Assembly: GCA_949825025.1 (NCBI GenBank)
Contig: OX463779.1
Span: forward strand, 23,976,816-24,040,815
Source: Siphlonurus alternatus
Lineage: Eukaryota; Arthropoda; Insecta; Ephemeroptera; Siphlonuridae
Direction of reading: 5' to 3'
Length of the DNA stretch: 64,000 nt
Below, piece after piece: positions 9,471 to 20,923 of the stretch. The first letter of the stretch is position 1; every line of letters starts with the position of its first letter. The notes under the pieces were generated by a model that worked only from the letters and a program-made list of their open reading frames with translations, was not told where the DNA came from and searched no databases. The translations under genes and the position numbers were made by a program.

Positions 9471-12400
9471 AAAAAATATTACGATATTAAAAAAATATCA
9501 CGACACTTTACATAACATCAGTTGGAGTCAAATTATAATTACATGCAAATTTGCTTGTTTTCACAAAAATATTTAATGAACAAATCAGTAGTTTCTTTGT
9601 GACACAAATTTATCTGAGAATATTTTTTTTATATAAAATCTTACAAAATTTTATAAAAAAAATATATATATTAGAAATAGAAATATTTTTCCTTGTCACA
9701 TCGATTCTATTTTTTTATATATAATTTTTTTTTTTTTCATTATACTAAATTCAATGTTATGATGTTTGTGATTTTTCTTGTATTAATATTTCAAATTTGA
9801 CAAGAAACATAGTGTAAGAAAGAAGAGTAGTAAACAAAGCCGTTTGATTGACACGTTGCCCAAATATGTAGGCTGGTGTTTATCAGGTGTAAGTGGTTTA
9901 CAATACTCCTCCTCCTGTTCCTGTTGGTCGTGGTTAGCCCCGTCAGTTCGGTGGTATCAATAGCTGGCACAGCCTTGCCTGGACCCACCGATGTTTATCT
10001 CATTCCCACTAATCTTATATGTCTGTGAAACCACGACACTCATCCCCTGACATATCTTGAATATAAATAAAAATGATTTTTAGATTGAAAAAAATATATA
10101 ATAGAATAAATAAAAAATAAACATAAAAAAAAAGTTGAAGTGGTTCTATATGAATGAACTGAAATCTTGGTGGTCAACTTATGACAGGTGTCCAGTCCAA
10201 CATGGGATTATAACTAGAAGCTCCGCTATATGTAAAATCCCTTATGTAGGTATCTTTCAAGTAAAAGGGTATTACCATAGCGGTAACAATCAAAAGTTTA
10301 TATACAGTACAATATTAAACAGTACTTATACTATATAAAATACACGGAAGTCATAAAGTCTTTTTTTTTTTTTTTACATTATTATAATGTATGTAATATT
10401 ATAATACTGAAGTGTGTAAAAGTTATTATTATAATCTTGTTTAATATATAAAATTTTCGTATATTTCACAGCAGGGGTGAATTTATTTTATACAAATATT
10501 TGTTGTCAACCATGTTATTTTTAGTATTATTTGCAATGTATGTAAGTTTAATCCATTGTTTGCTAATACCTCGTTGAAGTGAAACATGTAAAGTTTTATA
10601 TATAATATAATATAGGTGCTGAATATGCGGTGAGTTTTGAAAATAAAATAACAAGCTTGTGAAGTCAACATAAAAAAAAAGTAGGTTGCTGCATAATTTT
10701 AAGAATGGCATTGCTTATGCATTAAGACAGTCTGAGACGTCCCGCAGAGTCAGAACCAACATTAGGGCACTTCATTTTGATGTCAGTTGAGTTATGGTCT
10801 CATTTGTAGGCCGGGCAGCACCAGTAGTGGCGACTGTGGTGCTCGCATTATGCCATGGCCACGGCGTTCCTGCACGAGCCCTCTTGGTGAATAATTCTGC
10901 AATAAGAGAACGCGGCATGGTGCACTCTGTGATGTCAAAGATTTAAACACTTCTTGTGCTTGAGAATATGCTACATGTTGTCTGGAATATTTTTTTACTT
11001 AAATTTGCATTAAACAGAAGTTTGAAGCACCTTCAACACAGTCTGGCTTTAATAGAACATAGTTAAGAAAAACGTGTTCTTCACTATATAGGCACTATAG
11101 GGAGGATGGTCTGTGTTGTTGGCAATGGTGATGCTAACACCGAGGAGTATACAAGTTTTGGTTTACTTTTGTTCTACTTTTATCCATCCTAACTAATCAA
11201 TTTTTATTGATATTAATAATATTAATTATTGATTATTGTAATCAATAATTTGATAAATACAAAAAGGAGAGAGCATCCATAGAAAAATAAAATAATACAA
11301 CCGTCAACAAGTTACTTTATAATATGTATATAAGAAGTATAATATGTCAGTAAGTATACAGCTAGTGCATGGAGATGCCCTGGGTTGGCAGGTTCACCAG
11401 ATCAATATTATTCATTATCCTTATTTTTTACATAGAAATTTTCAAGATTTATAAGTATTTTTTATGCATAATTATTTTACTCGCCATCAAAGCATTAATT
11501 TTAATTTTTCAAATCGAAGTCCCACCTTTACTTGTAATTTGAAATCTGTGACGCTTCGCTATTATTATTCTTAAATAAATAAATAAATTATCTTAAAATA
11601 TCTGTGACCCCGCTACTTTGATGAACTCGAATGTAGGTTATTATAAACAATGCAGTGTAGCTTTGACTTATCATTATGTTTCGTCAGACGATCACGTGAT
11701 TTTTTTTGTATTCCTATTGATTTGCTGCTCCACTGGGTAGCTAGAGATAGGAATCCAATATCCACACTTGGCGGGATGCCTCTCCGTTGGTCCTCTCGCC
11801 TGCCTACTCAATGTGTACTATAACAAAATTATCAATTATTATTGTTTCTTTAGCTTAGTTAAAATTACTTTAACTGATATGATTTATTAATTTTGATTAA
11901 ATAACAATTGTCTTCTTAAGAAGAGCTTATTTTAAAACGTACATAAGAGGATCTGACTTTGCATTCTTATGACAATCTAAAATGTGATCCAAATTAAATA
12001 TTAATAACAAAAAAAAATGTTGTAATAATCAATCAATATAATTATCCAGTGTGATGTTTTCCTGATCAATTTGATTTAAATAAATTATTTTTTCTTTGCT
12101 TTTCAGTTTATGTCATTATAGTTTTTTTTTTCCGAAGCTGATTATCTAAAAAATACCATTCGGAAATAATGAACACTCAAGAACGATTGGTTATCAAATT
12201 ATAATATTTTGACTTTCAGAGCAATGACTTAGGGTTACCTCTATTAAAATTAACAAGAAAAAAAATTATCAATTACTTTATTCTATCCTTGATAATTTAA
12301 TTCAATTTAATTTCTACCTGTTTAGATTGAGTATAATTACCTTAATTATCACTAACAATTATTTTGTCACCTTTGGCGATATGTGTGTATGTTTTTTTTT

Positions 12401-13570
12401 TCTTTCCTCTCCTTAAAGTATAATTAAGTATATACAATTTGCCTATTGTATATTATGCATTCACTTGTTTTTGCTCTTTAACTTTATACCGCAAGTCTGT
12501 ACAGACTAATTGTTATAATTCACATTGCTATGACGTCACATTGTGGAATCTGAATGATGATTGGTCAGTTTGTGGTTATAGGGTGTGAGAAAGCTTTTTA
12601 TAGATAGATTGCTTGCTACTGTCCTGATTTAATTGGAAAGCTTGCGAGGTGTGAACAGCTAATGATTTGACAGGTTAAAGCTAGAGAGAAATGGTTTGCG
12701 GCCAACTCTTCACCACTTTAATTGTCACTTCGATCTGAATAGATGCTTGGGAAATTGAATCCTTATAGCTACTACTATAATATAATTGGCGTGAAAACTC
12801 TAGTGGTAGTGTTGATCGGAGAAAATGTGTTTGTATACATGCTAAGAGGGAAAAGGAAAACTTCAAGTTGATTGTTTTATAAATCTTCTCACTTGTCAAT
12901 CTTCATAATTAATTCCTTCTGCATAATTAATTTACATATATAATTATTTGTACTAGGAAATATGTCGTTGTATATAATAGTAATTTTATGGCATGGTATA
13001 AATCTTCGTTTTTTTATTATTTAAATGACGTTTTACTCTTTAATTTGATACTAAATTATATATAATTTAATTGTTTAGACATCAGAAAATATTTGTCACA
13101 GTTTAACTACCTAATTTGGTATATTCATGGGTTCTGATTAAAGATTAAGAGTAGAATTCCTTGAAAATGGAGGAAATGAAAGTTTTTATAATGGCCTTTA
13201 TAGCTGCTATTCTGCACCACTTAACGCTCCTCCAAATTTCTGTCACCAAATGCCAGTGGACAGTCACGGTGGAATGTCCGTTAAATTGCCGGTCGGGTGG
13301 TCAAGTGCGCACTGCCAGTAACGAGGGTGTCCGCGCGATGTCCAGTAGTTTGGCGTGACACCGACCGCCGAGTAATTGGCACCCGTGCTACACTCTATTT
13401 CATGTAGCGTCCGGCAGCGTCGCTACTGCATGGTACTCAAATAGCAGCGATTTCTGAAAATTCAAATTACTTTTAAACCACGAAATGATACAAAAATAGG
13501 TTTTATGAATTCTATTATATTATAAAAGAATATTTAACAAACGTGGTTCAAATATAATTATTCTATATAC
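9471..13570. other. AT-rich non-coding stretch with islands
   Basis: No recognisable gene. Islands lie at about 9830-10050, 10720-10930, 11090-11160, 11680-11810, 12490-12700 and 13190-13440. The 11.69-kb island holds GATCACGTGAT. The 12.5-kb island carries the palindrome/CRE module listed separately. Minus-strand frames around 9791-9988 and 12681-12899 and the plus frame 13161-13358 are short and unrecognised. Confidence 0.55.
12494..12572. promoter_or_regulatory. Palindrome, CRE, CCAAT and Runt-type motif cluster
   Basis: Within 80 bp lie AGTCTGTACAGACT (12494-12507, a perfect 14-bp palindrome with the GTCT/AGAC units of Smad boxes), TGACGTCA (12531-12538, the CREB/ATF octamer), GATTGGTCAG (inverted CCAAT box, from 12559) and TGTGGTT (12570-12576, Runt-type). 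The motifs are seen directly; binding is inference. Confidence 0.4.
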
Positions 13571-13578
13571 ATATAGTT
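13571..13578. repeat. 8-bp target-site duplication, left copy
   Basis: ATATAGTT directly precedes the hAT-type left end and is repeated exactly at 15265-15272, right after the right end. An 8-bp duplication is characteristic of hAT superfamily insertion. Confidence 0.9.
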
Positions 13579-14066
13579 TAGGGTGACCAGACGTACCGTT
13601 TTGACCGGTACAGTACCGTTTTAGAGTACCATGTCCCGGTGTCCCCAAAGAGGCTCTCGGGACGCCTAAATGTACCGCTTTCGGATAAAATTTAAAAAAG
13701 GGACATTTTTTAAAAATTTTATCATTAAAAAAATAAAAAATTCATAGGAATGTGGTTGTGAATATTTACGAAAATGTATGGACGCAAATGATTTTGCAAC
13801 TCCATGCCCCTTTTTCTCGATCGCATTCACAAAACAGCATATTTCTTCCAAAATTGCGGAATATATTTTGTATGTACATAGTATGCATATATAATACTAC
13901 GTGAAATGAAATCACTACTTTTCGATTAAATTTTGAATAAAAAACTTTACAGAAAAATATCATCTCTTTTGATATTGATGATATTCACTTGATGGAAATT
14001 TCCAATAAAATATAAAAAATCATTCTTATGCATTGTGTCGTGGCTTAGACAAAAATTTCTATACCT

Positions 14067-14100
<34 letters not shown>

Positions 14101-15264
14101 CACAATAATCGTGCATGGATATTACGTAAATAAATGGAAAATAATATGAGGGAAAAACGCCACAATTATTATTAATACAATCAAGTAATTTTAGCTGTTA
14201 TTAAGTCCAATTTGAATGCTATAAATTAATTCAATTTATATAACTTCTTCAGCTATTTCACTCTAACAAGAGTTCACACTATTTGCAAAATGAACAGTTC
14301 GATTAAAAGTAATTCAAATTAATTTCTTGCTTTATACTTCACTTTTTTTTTTCTCTATAATTTATCTCGTGACATTATATTAAGTTTTATTTATTTATAA
14401 ACAAATATATAATGCATTATTTAAGTAACACGTCGTACGTACATTTAAAAATATTGTGGATGGAGACGGAAAATTTGATAACGAAATAAAAAAAAAAAAA
14501 ATTTTTAAAATACTGTATATTTTTTTCTTGGAAAAGTATTTTTCGAAGTTATGCTTTTTGAGTATTTCTTTTATTGCTTTTGTTTCTTTTTATTTACATG
14601 CAACTTTACAACATAATAGGATCGTGGCCAGGCCAAAAAAAAAAGGTTAATTAGGAAATCAGCTCACTGGCACAGTTTTCTTGCATGGTGACTATAATAA
14701 ATATTTTTTTCTAATCCTATGAAAAGTATAATTATATATAAAAAAAAATGCAATTATTTATATTATTTAAAGTAGAGTGAGCGATTGCATTATTTATTAT
14801 TTTATTTCCTTAAAATATTTTAACCTGTCCTGCATTAGTGTGAGAAATGAAAACCAAAAAAATTTCATCTCAAATAAATTCATCGCAAAAAAAAAAAAAA
14901 AAAAAAAAAATACCAAAGTTTGTTTTCCTGAACCCTTAAACATGCAGCCTTATGGAACAGAAAACAGCGTTTTACTTAAACTTCGTCTGAACTATGGTAC
15001 CAATTAAAAAATACTTACGTAATAATTGCTACAATCTATGACGAAAATTCTTTAATGGATTTACCAATAAAATAATTTTTTTCGGAAAAAACGGCTTCAT
15101 AAAAAAAAAACAATTCATTTGAAAATCTATTAAGAAAAAAAAAAAAAGTAAAAAAGGGGGCGTGGCACCCAAAAAAATCGCGCCTCCGGCGGGGGTTTTG
15201 GCCCTTCAGGCCTCTATCTTAGGGGCATGTACCGTTTTGAACATAAAGATATCTGGTCACCCTA
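13579..15264. mobile_element. Non-autonomous hAT-superfamily DNA transposon
   Basis: A 1686-bp element with perfect 13-bp terminal inverted repeats (TAGGGTGACCAGA at the left, its complement at the right) and a perfect 8-bp target duplication. Inside the ends is a subterminal repeat GTACCGTTTT at 13593, 13613 and 15229, with a variant at 13672, all in the same orientation; such repeats often serve as transposase binding sites. The interior is AT-rich, has a 31-bp T run (14070-14100) and a 24-bp A run (14887-14910), and contains no transposase-like frame: open frames are at most about 76 codons and lack hAT motifs. A GC-rich patch lies at 15157-15225. It is therefore a deleted derivative or MITE-like member mobilised in trans. 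Confidence 0.9.
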
Positions 15265-15272
15265 ATATAGTT
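15265..15272. repeat. 8-bp target-site duplication, right copy
   Basis: Exact second copy of ATATAGTT, adjoining the right terminus of the hAT-type element. Confidence 0.9.
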
Positions 15273-16018
15273 ACATAATTATTTCTCAATTCTCCCGGTA
15301 TATGAAAAACTTATATTGTGTACAAGCCAAAACTATACATTTATATATTTTTTCAATGGTGTTTTTATTTTTTATTACGTTTGTAATTCGACGATCCGAT
15401 TTAAAGACACCATTATTAAAGAAACTTGCTTTAGATTCTGTAAAATAAAATAAAATAATAATAATAATAATAAAGAGTTTTAAATAATTGAAATTCACTA
15501 TCTGTGGTAGTGCATTTCTTCGATCATGACGTCATAACGTAACTCGCACGGTCTCCCGTCTATCTTCATGACTGGTGTTGGTCCATTTGTTGCTATCATT
15601 TCAGCGCTCGTTAGGTCTCGATAACCGCGACTGCCACCATTAGCCGGGTGCTGTGGGTGGGTACGTGCACCATTAGGTGCTACTGAACGACGACTCACCA
15701 TTAGCGGAGTCCCGACTGTCACCAATCACACCGATTCTGCTTGGGAACCGCCGCGGGTAACAACCATCAACAATTGCAATTTATTGCCTCCTGACCTCTC
15801 ACTTTACTGTATTTATAAATTAAAACTCTCATCATTGCTGAAGCTCGTATCAATTCACAGATTTAATTCATGCTTTATTTATATTGAACGTCAATTAAAT
15901 GATTTCTTTACTGAAATTCAGCCAATTATAAGAAAATAAAATTTATTGAAAGTAATAGTCACATTTTTTAACGTCTATAGTTTCTAATTTTTTTTGTGTG
16001 TGTAAAATATCCAAAGCA
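15273..16018. other. AT-rich stretch with one GC island
   Basis: No recognisable gene. A short (AAT)n run lies near 15456-15474. The island at about 15490-15770 carries TGACGTCA at 15527-15534 and is open on the minus strand (15498-15725, 75 codons), but the peptide is unrecognised. The rest is AT-rich. Confidence 0.5.
15527..15534. promoter_or_regulatory. CRE octamer TGACGTCA
   Basis: Exact palindromic CREB/ATF-type octamer (context ATCATGACGTCATAACG) in a GC-richer island. Motif seen directly; function inferred. Confidence 0.3.
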
Positions 16019-16352
16019 AATGGACAACATACATGAAAAATTTTTATTGCAGAAATGAATAGAGGGTACCAAATCATGCTACTCTGAATTTTTTCAGATT
16101 TTTTTGAAACCCAGAACTATTTTTAAATAATTATTGAAAGTGCGGCCACGCCCCCTGAAGGCGTCAATAGGCGTCCAGTCTCTATCCTTTTTATTAAGAA
16201 TTCAGGGGTGCCAACTGAAATCACAGGACTTTCAATAATTATTTAAAAATAGTTCTGGGTTTCAAAAAAATCTGAAAAAACGCAGAGTAGCATAATTTGG
16301 TACCCTCTATTCATTTCTGCAATAAATTTTTTTCATATGTATGTTGTCCATT
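16019..16352. repeat. Foldback (long inverted repeat) element
   Basis: Two arms, 16019-16141 and 16228-16352 (about 124 bp each, roughly 95% complementary by eye), flank an 86-bp loop. The arms begin AATGGACAACATAC on each strand. The loop is GC-richer and holds GCCACGCCCC; the complement of this word also occurs in the GC patch of the neighbouring hAT-type element (15159-15168), a weak hint of related origin. No flanking duplication is obvious. If transcribed it would fold into a long double-stranded RNA. It is likely a foldback MITE; two inverted insertions of one short repeat is the alternative. Confidence 0.9.
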
Positions 16353-19300
16353 ATTTCAAAAATTTCTTAAGCATTGCGTCTTAAAAAGAAACATGTACAG
16401 TTTTTAAAATAAAAATTATTAGGTTATATCTAAATGTCAGTAGCTGGATTAATCGGACAATTTATTTGGAATTAAAGTGTATAAAATGATAATCAAGTTT
16501 CAAATCAAGAAATTTTGTTCATGATTAGTACAGACCTTCCAATTTAATAATAGAACTTAACTTATCCTGCCATTAACTTAATATGAATATAATAATAAGT
16601 ATAATTTTCATATATAGTATGCAAATTACTCATTATTAGCCATTCTATTGAAGCTGCTGTTTTGATATTGAATTATCTTGTTCTTTAACACTTAACTACA
16701 ACTAATGACATCATGCAATCAAGGCGGCGGCGTTCAGCAATTGTAAAATAAAACGAACGTTGTGGCAATTAAATCTATGCTGATAAAAAAAAATTGCGCA
16801 ATTTCTTCGATGCTCGCCCACACGTGCATGTAGGTGTCATAAGTGTATCTCATCCCATTAGCCAGCAGTAGACCGCCACTCGCCCACAGCACTAATAACA
16901 TCAGTGGTAATAAGAGCTGCCGCCATCACACAGAGTAACACCTTTTAAATTGTTACTCAACATTTGCTTCAAGTATCAACAACGTATCATGAATTATATT
17001 ATTATAATGTATTACAAATCTAGAGTCATAAAATTAAAATGGAATTGATTGCCTAGACATTGTATAATAAATTAATTTTATTGTAATTCAATATAGTATA
17101 GTATAATAAAAAAAATATAGATAATAAATTATCATTAAGAAAGTAAATTTTTTATGCAAATATTGGAGAAATAAAAGTTAAATTTAAAACAGTTATCAAT
17201 GGGGCTGATAATTGTTGTTATACTAAATTTAACATTTGTTATATATATATATATATTTACTATAAATATATGAGCTTGGAGCTCGAGACAGGAGGGTAAT
17301 GGATATATAGGGATAATGGAGAGAAAAAATGGTTACATATCCCAGCATTTGCTGAGGTGTTGAGACTGGGGGAACTGTAAAAAACCTTGGTCAGGACAGA
17401 CACCAAGACACCACCTCTTTTTATCAACGGGTCAAAGTGATGTCCAAAGCCTGGGAAATCACAAGTTCATATGATTTGTCATCATCGTGTCATATTTTTG
17501 AAATGAGAATTAAACTATTATCCACAAAAATATAATAAAGTATTGAACTTGTCCCTTTTAGTGTATGAATTATATTTATACAAAGTTTCTATTTCAAATT
17601 TAGGGTATATATAGGGTTAAACATTTTAACCAAAGTATGGACTAGAGTAATATTATTTTAAATTTAAGAAAAGAAGTGGCATCCGAATTTTTAGCAACAA
17701 TTGGTGATATGGAAAACAGAACTTGCATGAGACTCACTGTATACTCATAAAATATCGATCAGTTTGTTTCGATTTGAAGCTTGTTATAACACCTGCAAAT
17801 CCAGTAGTAACTATATAGACCTGCATACCGTGTAGTCTGGTGCTAACTGCCTGCAAGGTGACGATGTGCAACGTTGTTGGGCCATAAATATTCATGTCCA
17901 TCCACTTGTGCATTGTTGACCCCACCTGCTGGAGTATGCGGTAATGATGGAGCAGATAACCCCGCCAGCCTCGTTACCGCACTAACACTGCAGCCCACCA
18001 CGACACGATGCCACGTCAACGTTAACGAGTTTTCATATTGAGGTGTGGAATGAAGTGAGATTTGGAGCACATAAGTCATAAATCTACCCTGTCGCAGTAC
18101 AAAAAAATTGTTATAATGAAAATTACTGCAATATAGGGTTACACAGTAAAAATCCAAATTTGAAAAGTATATACTCCCTTTTTTTATTTTCTTGTTTTAT
18201 TTTAAGTAAAATATGAAGAAATTTACATTGCAATGTATAAAATATTATGAAATTTGAATAATTTTAGTTGATAATTTTGATATATTCTTAAGGATTGACC
18301 TAAGTTGATTTGGATCATTAGAAACGGCCCCCTTGATTCTAATGAGACTTGCAGGAGTCTTTAAGCTCGCCACAATAAGGTTGCTTAATTTTTTTGAAGT
18401 GGATCTGTTCGACCAGTTTTGAGAAAACAGAGGCAGAAGGCAGAAGTTTAACATTGGCCTTATGGACGGAAACCAGAAATGGAGCTGTTGTGAGAAAACC
18501 GCCACCTTGAATTTGCTCAAACCATAAGCGATTAAGTTTTAGAGCATCCTCGATTTTTTAAAATTGATTTCATTCGATTCCGTTCGACAGAAATTTTCCG
18601 TTTCTGGTTTGTAACTGAGGTCAATCGTTAATTCCATTTAAGTTACCATCAACTTATCACAAGCTCTTTTTAAAAACACTATATATCATATATAATATTC
18701 TATGCCTAAATTTAGAGTTTGACTTTTGATTAGATGTCAAAGCATCAGAAATAAGTCACAACAGATGATAAATGAATGCATGCCAGAAGCAACACGATAT
18801 AACGTAACAATCAGGGAAGGCAGCAGTCAAGTGTTGTATATTTTATAGCTTGGAGGTGTAGAGGAGTCCCAATTATTGCTCGGAGGCGGAGAGATGACGT
18901 GAACATGGCTGGGAGGGTCAGTGGAGAACACTGCAGCTCGTTATCCGGTGGAGGCCGCTCCCTGTCCCCCACCCCCTTCTGTCTAGCCGCGATATCAGGT
19001 GCGATAACCGCCCCCACTTCACCGCAACACGCCTCAATAAAACACTAATCACGTGCATTACAACACAAAAATTTAAAATATAAAATGCATCCCACGTAAA
19101 TATTTTATATTTAATTATAATAATGATACCTTGTTATTATTTATATACATTGTTATTAAAAATATATTATATATTATAATAGTCTTTTTTTGATTCATAG
19201 ATATAATTTGACATGGGGTAATTTTTGATGTAGATTTAAATAAAAAACAAACATAAAGTTACTCGTTAGTGTAAAATAAAAAAGGTTAAATCAACAAATT

Positions 19301-20080
19301 TCTTCTAAAGATTATTATTTTTTAATGTAGAAAATCGATCTAAATTGACATCAGTTTTTAGTTGCTGACAAGCACGCCTCAGTTTGGTGGACACGCCTTG
19401 CAAGAAAACTCACTGCTGCTGTCTTTCTTGAGCCCTGCAAGAAGCTGAGGTGCGGCCACAACAATTGGAGCTCCTGTTGGGGCCCCGTGTGGAGGCGAAA
19501 TCCCTTGTTACCGTAGTGTATATATGTCGTACATACAATACATACATTCGTGCCAGCAACGCAACAATTTGTATCATAGCATAAGTGACATTACGTGTAG
19601 GAGTAATATAATATTTTATATTAAGTATTACGACTATGATTTTTGATGAATGAGTAAATGTTAAACTTGCAAAGATAAGAATGAAAATAATAATATTAAA
19701 AAAATAAAAATAAAATTGAGACAGCTGTATAAAGCTTGTCACGCTTTGATGGTGATATTAAAACACAGCAGTAAGAGCAAATATTTTTTCATTCAATGTT
19801 CCACATGGTTGCCCCCGCACGCTTCAAGATCATGGACCAAAGAGGATGCAAGAAATCACTTGAATTCATATACAATCATATATCTTCATTATTTTATATC
19901 GTAATAAAATTGCACTTAGTTTATTACATGGTGATATTAATAAAAGTGTTAATCACTCTGAAAATGTGATGTCATATCACTGTAAAAGTTAACTAGTAAA
20001 AAGAACTATTTTTATTAAGAGCTATAATATGTTTAACCATTTTTTGCTCTGATATTATACCTAATATAATTATACACTAT
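16353..20080. other. AT-rich non-coding stretch with islands
   Basis: No recognisable gene. Islands lie at about 16800-16960, 17270-17480, 17840-18080, 18290-18620, 18750-19050 and 19370-19530. The 18.3-kb block contains a small perfect stem-loop (TCATTAGAA at 18315, complement at 18337). TCAATAAAACACTAAT (19034-19049) recurs exactly at 23870-23885. Minus-strand frames (17843-18157, 18245-18520, 19410-19742) are at most 110 codons and unrecognised. Confidence 0.55.
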
Positions 20081-20108
20081 GATTGTTGGGGTCCACTGCC
20101 TTCAAATG

Positions 20109-20176
20109 TGACGTCACACTATGCAGTTACCATGGTAACTATACAACATTATGATCAGCTGTTTTAAATGACGTCA
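20109..20176. promoter_or_regulatory. Paired CRE octamers around a palindromic RFX X-box
   Basis: GTTACCATGGTAAC (20126-20139) is a perfect 14-bp palindrome matching the inverted-repeat X-box bound by RFX factors. TGACGTCA octamers flank it at 20109-20116 and 20169-20176, the first only 9 bp away. X-box and CRE-like motifs are found together in known regulatory regions such as vertebrate MHC class II promoters (X1/X2 boxes), and X-boxes mark ciliary genes in animals. Which, if either, applies here is unknown. Confidence 0.5.
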
Positions 20177-20839
20177 CAAAATTCCACAAACCAAGTCGTG
20201 CATGATTCTTTTACCTTTTTAGCAGGTTAATGACGGGTGAAGATATTTTTACTTGATTCTCTCTACTTTTTTTATATGATGGATGAAAAAATTATACGTT
20301 TTCAAGAATAAACTTGTATAATTGAAAATAAATTTAATTAAAATTTTATCAAATTCTATCTTTACATAAAATCATAAAATAATCGTAATTTTTTTATATT
20401 AAGAATTAATTGCGCAATGAATATTCTTGTATATTTCACAAACTATCTTTTTACAACATCGTATATAATGAAATGAACGGAACAACTTGCATATTAAATG
20501 AACTAACAATAATTATGAATTCTTTGAGACTGACGTTACTTCTTAGTAAAGTGCTCATTTAGATATATCGTGACTTTAAACTCAACTGATTTAAATCGTG
20601 CTCTATTAAAATTATTATTATTTTTTTTTTAAATACAGAGAGAGAGAGATTGTTAAGGTCTTTTAGATAGTACATTAAAAGATATTTTAACGTCTTATTT
20701 ATAACCTAATATAGTTCGCCCTGGGCTTACAATCAAGTTTCTGGTTTTGTTGCGTGAAGCGTGGTGTCATGCAAATGCCTCCATTAATATTTCATGCCAT
20801 TGTGCTTGGGAGCTCGAGCATCTCACGCCCATGCATGCT

Positions 20840-20841
<2 letters not shown>
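20177..20841. other. AT-rich stretch leading into a GC island
   Basis: AT-rich DNA without a gene; a short (GA)n run at about 20638-20649. A GC-richer island starts at about 20740 and contains the CT array that follows. Confidence 0.5.

Positions 20842-20920
<79 letters not shown>
20842..20920. repeat. (CT)n microsatellite
   Basis: A 79-bp uninterrupted CT array followed by an imperfect GCACTCTCTC segment. It sits inside a GC-richer island of about 20740-21160. The long Ser-Leu and Arg-Glu open frames across it are artefacts of the repeat. Confidence 0.97.

Positions 20921-20923
<3 letters not shown>

Noticed and set aside
13666..13963. Minus-strand frames inside the hAT-type element as transposase remnants
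   Set aside because: Peptides of 61-65 residues in overlapping frames with no BED finger, catalytic or dimerisation motif of hAT transposases.
17730..17860. Possible third copy of the 37/50-kb repeat family (TATAACACCTGCAAA)
   Set aside because: Only about 15 bases resemble the unit; the rest cannot be aligned.
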